Origin: Bacteroidota bacterium | GTDB taxonomy: Bacteria > Bacteroidota > Bacteroidia > Bacteroidales > UBA1556 | DNA length: 7,120 nucleotides | Assembly (NCBI GenBank): GCA_003648395.1 | Contig: QMPB01000224.1 | Span: 1 to 7,120 of the forward strand | Direction: 5' to 3' | Shown here: positions 4,462-7,120 of the stretch, piece by piece | Numbering within the stretch: the stretch's first letter is position 1 | Layout: each line of letters opens with the position of its first letter | Translations under genes and position numbers: made by a program | The notes under the pieces: generated by a model | Told to the model about the DNA's origin: nothing | Seen by the model: only the letters and a program-made list of their open reading frames with translations | The model's database searches: none

Positions 4462-5961
4462 TTATCCACAATGAATATTAGCCTGAACTAAATCAATAAG
4501 CTTTTGCTCATCTTTTTCTGCTTCTTTTCTTAAATTATCATCATTAAAAGAATAAAGCTGCTCTATAATATTATCAATAAGGTCTTCAGTAAAAATATTA
4601 TATTTTAAAAATTCAGTCTTCTGTGCTTCAAGAGCTTTTGCTGATTGAGCACAGGATTCAGGTAAGGTCTTAAGTTTGTCACTAACAGCTTTATCTTCAA
4701 ATATATTGATGTCTACATAAGTTTCCTTTGCATATTTAAGTGCATCATCTCTCGTTAATCCATGGAGAGCAGAAACGGTTAAGCCTGCCATTAAATGGTA
4801 AACATTTGCAGAGCCGTCTGCAGCACGGTATTCAACAGTTTGCTTGAATGAGAAATCAGTTTCTTGAATTTTTTCCAATGGATTTACTACTTGTGCCATA
4901 TCACTCGAACCTGTCCACCCTAATGGTACACGTACTAATACTGACCTATTTCTATCGCCCCAGCAAATACTTGTAGGAGCTTCTTGATGTGGTACTAGTC
5001 TAAAATATGAAGTTGGGTTTGTATTGCCAAAAGCAGTTAATGAAGGAGCTAAACTTAAATAACCTGCAATTACTTTTTTTGCAACCTCACTTAGTTTTCC
5101 ATTTTCAACCATTACATTCTTTCCGCCTTTTACCAAGCGAGTATGTATATGCAAACCACTACCAGCCTTTCCTGTTGTTATTTTTGGAGCAAAAGTAATG
5201 CTTACTCCATACTGATAAGCTAATTGACGTAGAATCCATTTTGCTAAAGTTAGTTGGTCAGCAGCTTCTTCTACAGGGCAGGGTAAAAATTCTATTTCAT
5301 TCTGTTCGTAATTTTTGTCTTCTAATACAAAATTGCCTACCTCTGAATGACCATATTTTATTTTTCCACCACATTGCGAAATTAAACTCATTGCCTCAAC
5401 TCTAAAGTCTTCCATTTTATTGAAAGGAAATGATTCTTGATATCCTTTCTGATCTTCTGATGGAAATAATTCATCCTTATTGCTTATTATATAATATTCT
5501 AATTCTCCCATTGCTTGAAACTCAAAACCAGTAGTCTCTTGTAATGCTTTATTTGCTTTGTGTAGAATATAGTCTGGACCACTTTCTAAAGGAGTGCCAT
5601 ATTTTGTAAAGAATGTGCACAATAAATCTAAACTTGGAGTAACTGAAAAGGGATTTATAAAAGCAGTTCTATATCTTGGAATTACATATAAGTCGCTCTC
5701 TCCTGCTTGTATGTGAGAGAATAAACTTGACCCATCTACTCTCTCTCCTGAACTTAATAGTTCATTTAAGTGGGCCATCGAATTTATTACAAAATTTAAT
5801 GTTTTTAAATGACCGTCATCTGCCAAATAATGAAAATTGATAAGCTTAATATGATGATCAACAATGAATGTGATTAAATCCTTCTTTGTGAAATATTGTG
5901 GCTCTTTTTCTAAATACGCCACAAGTGTATTAGGATTTAATTTATAGTTTTCTTTATTCAT
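4462..5961 (-). CDS. glnA: Glutamine synthetase, type I-like (499 aa)
   Basis: It joins ammonia to glutamate using ATP to make glutamine, in the cytoplasm as an oligomer. Landmarks of the family appear in order: DGSSLFSHIQAGESDLYVIP (76-95); GELEYYI (152-158) with metal ligands Glu153 and Glu155; HSEVGN (205-210) and QNEIEF (220-225) with further metal ligands Glu207 and Glu222; GSGLHIHT (267-274) with His271; SYFRLVPHQEAPTSICWGDR (318-337) followed by NRS, containing substrate-binding arginines; and VEYRAADGSANVYH (376-389). All look intact. The protein is about 30 residues longer than E. coli GlnA, with extra sequence at both ends. The site of the adenylylated tyrosine (E. coli NLYDL) reads TYVDI, with Val416 in place, so adenylylation control is unlikely. 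It is divergent from a PurF-like amidotransferase and shares its leader element with lgt. A specialised paralogue is possible. Confidence 0.94.
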   Translation of the reverse strand: MNKENYKLNPNTLVAYLEKEPQYFTKKDLITFIVDHHIKLINFHYLADDGHLKTLNFVINSMAHLNELLSSGERVDGSSLFSHIQAGESDLYVIPRYRTAFINPFSVTPSLDLLCTFFTKYGTPLESGPDYILHKANKALQETTGFEFQAMGELEYYIISNKDELFPSEDQKGYQESFPFNKMEDFRVEAMSLISQCGGKIKYGHSEVGNFVLEDKNYEQNEIEFLPCPVEEAADQLTLAKWILRQLAYQYGVSITFAPKITTGKAGSGLHIHTRLVKGGKNVMVENGKLSEVAKKVIAGYLSLAPSLTAFGNTNPTSYFRLVPHQEAPTSICWGDRNRSVLVRVPLGWTGSSDMAQVVNPLEKIQETDFSFKQTVEYRAADGSANVYHLMAGLTVSALHGLTRDDALKYAKETYVDINIFEDKAVSDKLKTLPESCAQSAKALEAQKTEFLKYNIFTEDLIDNIIEQLYSFNDDNLRKEAEKDEQKLIDLVQANIHCG

Positions 5962-5977
5962 AATTTGTGTGTTTTTT
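5962..5977 (-). promoter_or_regulatory. A/C-rich leader element before glnA, shared with lgt
   Basis: The mRNA-sense strand reads AAAAAACACACAAATT directly before the glnA ATG. It differs from the lgt leader (1501-1487) at one base over 15. No Shine-Dalgarno sequence is present. It supports the ATG at 5961 as the true start and may act in translation initiation. Confidence 0.45.
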
Positions 5978-5998
5978 GAATAGTTGTTTCTTAATTAA

Positions 5999-6029
5999 CA
6001 ATGGTAAAATTATAAAAAATATGATACTA
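5999..6029 (-). promoter_or_regulatory. Weak candidate promoter for glnA
   Basis: On the minus strand, 6006-5999 reads TACCATTG, one mismatch from TAnnTTTG. At the expected distance (20 nt) only TAG (6029-6027) stands in for TTG. The predicted leader of about 31 nt includes the shared A/C-rich element. This is the best match I see between glnA and the PurF-like gene on this strand, but it is weak. Confidence 0.25.
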
Positions 6030-6146
6030 ATTAGAAGTATGACGCTTTTTATTCTTATTTACCCTAAAAACTATGCAATTTATATTGTTTTGTTATTTTT
6101 CTGTATTATCAATAATGCATGGAATTATTGTAAAAAATACAAGTAA
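6021..6146 (+). CDS. Possible small single-pass membrane protein (41 codons), uncertain
   Basis: An ATG-to-TAA frame in the glnA to PurF-like intergenic region encodes 41 residues. Ile, Leu, Phe and Tyr dominate residues 8-30, for example AIYIVLLFFCII at 19-30, and the basic tail ends CKKYK. The shape is that of a small membrane protein with one, perhaps two, hydrophobic stretches. AT-rich DNA often yields such frames by chance, the leader shows no ribosome-binding feature, and the frame overlaps the candidate operator dyad. I list it as a candidate only. A second ATG at residue 7 would give 35 residues. Confidence 0.2.
   Translation: MILIRSMTLFILIYPKNYAIYIVLLFFCIINNAWNYCKKYK
6128..6142. promoter_or_regulatory. 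Candidate operator dyad upstream of the PurF-like gene
   Basis: TTGTA (6128-6132) and TACAA (6138-6142) form a perfect 5-bp dyad around AAAAA. It lies 12 bp upstream of the -7 box at 6155-6162, where a dimeric regulator could contact the -33 region. The arms are short and the DNA is AT-rich, so chance is a real alternative. Confidence 0.3.
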
Positions 6147-6154
6147 AAAATGAT

Positions 6155-6162
6155 TATTTTTG
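6155..6162 (+). promoter_or_regulatory. Candidate -7 box for the PurF-like gene
   Basis: TATTTTTG matches TAnnTTTG exactly and would place the transcript start near 6168, leaving about 19 nt of leader. The nearest upstream TTG (6128-6130) is 24 nt away, longer than usual, so the -33 element is poor and an activator may be needed. The box is seen; the rest is inferred. Confidence 0.4.
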
Positions 6163-6186
6163 TAGCTTAAAATTTCTTTAGAAAAT

Positions 6187-7120
6187 ATGAGCGAATTAAT
6201 AAAACACGAATGTGGTATTGCATTTATTAGGCTTTTAAAACCTTTAGAGTATTATCGTGCTAAATATGGTACAAGCTTTTATGGAATCAATAAAATGTAT
6301 TTATTGATGGAAAAGCAACATAATAGAGGGCAGGATGGTGCAGGAATAGCTGGAATAAAGCTAGATACCGACCCTGGAATGAGATATTACGATCGGGTTC
6401 GCTCTGTTGCAGCATCTCCTATTAAGGATATTTTCGCTAGAATATATGATGAATATACAAAGATTAAAGATAAAAATCCTGACTTATTGACGGATGTTAA
6501 TTGGTTGAAAAAGAACTCTCATTTTACGGGTGAGGTTTTTTTAGGGCATCTACGTTATGGTACATTTGGCGATAATAGTGAACATTATTTGCACCCATTT
6601 ATTCGTCATAATAATTGGAAAACTAGAACACTTTCTGTAGCGGGAAATTTTAATCTTACTAATGTTGATGAGCTTTTTCAAAATCTTATTGAAATAGGTC
6701 AACATCCAATAGAAACTTCAGATACAGTCACTGTTTTAGAGAAAATCGGTCATTTCTTAGATGAGGAAGTTGGTCGTATTTATGATGAGAATAAAACAAC
6801 TCATACCAAAGCTGAAATGACAGATGTAATAATTGACCAAATAAATATTGTTGATATTCTTCAAAAGTCATCTAAATCATGGGATGGAGGATATGCAATG
6901 GCTGGCATGATCGGCCATGGTGATTCTTTTATTCTTCGTGATCCTTCAGGTATTCGTCCAGCATATTGGTATCAAGATGATGAGGTTGTTGTTGCTGCAT
7001 CTGAAAGACCAGTTATTCAAACTGCATTTAATCTTACTGCTGATAAAATTCAAGAAATTAAGCCAGGTCATGCTCTAATTGTTAAAAAGAATGGAGATGT
7101 TGGGCATCATCAAATATTAA
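6187..7120 (+). CDS. Amidophosphoribosyltransferase-like protein (PurF-like class II glutamine amidotransferase), 3' end missing
   Basis: The first 311 residues are visible and the frame is open at the window edge. It is a glutamine amidotransferase of the N-terminal-nucleophile type: Cys9 in HECGIAFI is the likely nucleophile, exposed if an 8-residue propeptide is removed as in some PurF proteins. Further motifs are QHNRGQDGAGIAG (44-56), GHLRYGTFGD (120-129) with Arg123-Tyr124, AGNFNLTN (152-159), TSDT (178-181) and WDGGYAMAG (232-240). FILRDPSGIRPAYW (248-261) and IKPGHALIV (291-299) complete the amidotransferase half. PurF uses glutamine and PRPP to make phosphoribosylamine, but the PRPP-binding domain would lie beyond the window. 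Compared with PurF (HNGNLTN), the oxyanion-hole Gly is Phe155, and residues about 65-115 are an insert. Bacteroidota often carry this long (~630 aa) paralogue beside a standard purF, so its true acceptor is uncertain. It is divergent from glnA, which makes its glutamine. Confidence 0.85.
   Translation, partial: MSELIKHECGIAFIRLLKPLEYYRAKYGTSFYGINKMYLLMEKQHNRGQDGAGIAGIKLDTDPGMRYYDRVRSVAASPIKDIFARIYDEYTKIKDKNPDLLTDVNWLKKNSHFTGEVFLGHLRYGTFGDNSEHYLHPFIRHNNWKTRTLSVAGNFNLTNVDELFQNLIEIGQHPIETSDTVTVLEKIGHFLDEEVGRIYDENKTTHTKAEMTDVIIDQINIVDILQKSSKSWDGGYAMAGMIGHGDSFILRDPSGIRPAYWYQDDEVVVAASERPVIQTAFNLTADKIQEIKPGHALIVKKNGDVGHHQIL

Noticed and set aside
5007..5198. 63-aa plus-strand frame opposite glnA
   Set aside because: It is antisense to conserved glutamine synthetase motifs, with no independent support.
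6171..6186. TTTCT-TT-AGAAA hairpin in the PurF-like leader as a riboswitch
   Set aside because: It is five A/T-rich base pairs with a 2-nt loop. The leader is too short for a purine riboswitch, and no conserved core was seen.
7118..7120. TAA at the very end as a stop for the PurF-like gene
   Set aside because: It is out of frame: the last full codon is TTA at 7117-7119, so the gene continues beyond the window.

Overview
The window looks like part of the chromosome of a low-GC Bacteroidota. The likely group is Bacteroidales or Marinilabiliales, but that rank is a guess from protein style. The evidence is AT-rich DNA throughout, start codons without clear Shine-Dalgarno sequences, several -7 boxes of the Bacteroidota type TAnnTTTG, a large (~380 aa) Lgt-family protein, a stand-alone archaeal-type threonyl-tRNA editing domain, a 499-aa glutamine synthetase, and a PurF-like protein with the N-terminus CGIAFIRLLKP. 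No insertion sequence, phage gene, CRISPR, tRNA or rRNA was found.

Layout. (1) Positions 1-177 (minus) hold the first 59 codons of a secreted protein with a signal peptide. (2) Positions 335-1486 (minus) hold a divergent Lgt-family membrane protein. Its last codons and stop lie inside an array of eleven heptamers at 271-347. (3) Positions 1622-2970 (plus) form a tight three-gene unit: a DTD-like threonyl-tRNA editing domain, D-aminoacyl-tRNA deacylase (dtd), and an integral-membrane methyltransferase of the ICMT/PEMT type. (4) Positions 3168-4383 (plus) hold an overlapping pair: a 77-aa helical protein of unknown function and a 331-aa protein with a FIST-like C-terminal end. A strong terminator hairpin at 4404-4437 follows. 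(5) Positions 4462-5961 (minus) hold glutamine synthetase. It diverges from a PurF-like class II glutamine amidotransferase that starts at 6187 and runs off the window. Their 225-bp intergenic region holds candidate promoters, a small dyad and a weak 41-codon ORF.

How they may work together. Regions 3 and 5 each make a plausible functional set. In region 3, two related-fold enzymes clear mischarged aminoacyl-tRNA: L-Ser from tRNA-Thr, and D-amino acids or Gly from tRNA. In region 5, glutamine is made and then used by an amidotransferase. The rest looks like ordinary core-genome neighbours. The points most worth a second look are the paired editing genes, catalytic positions changed in the editing domain, the Lgt-family protein and the PurF-like protein, the heptamer array over the lgt stop codon, and a near-identical A/C-rich leader before both lgt and glnA.
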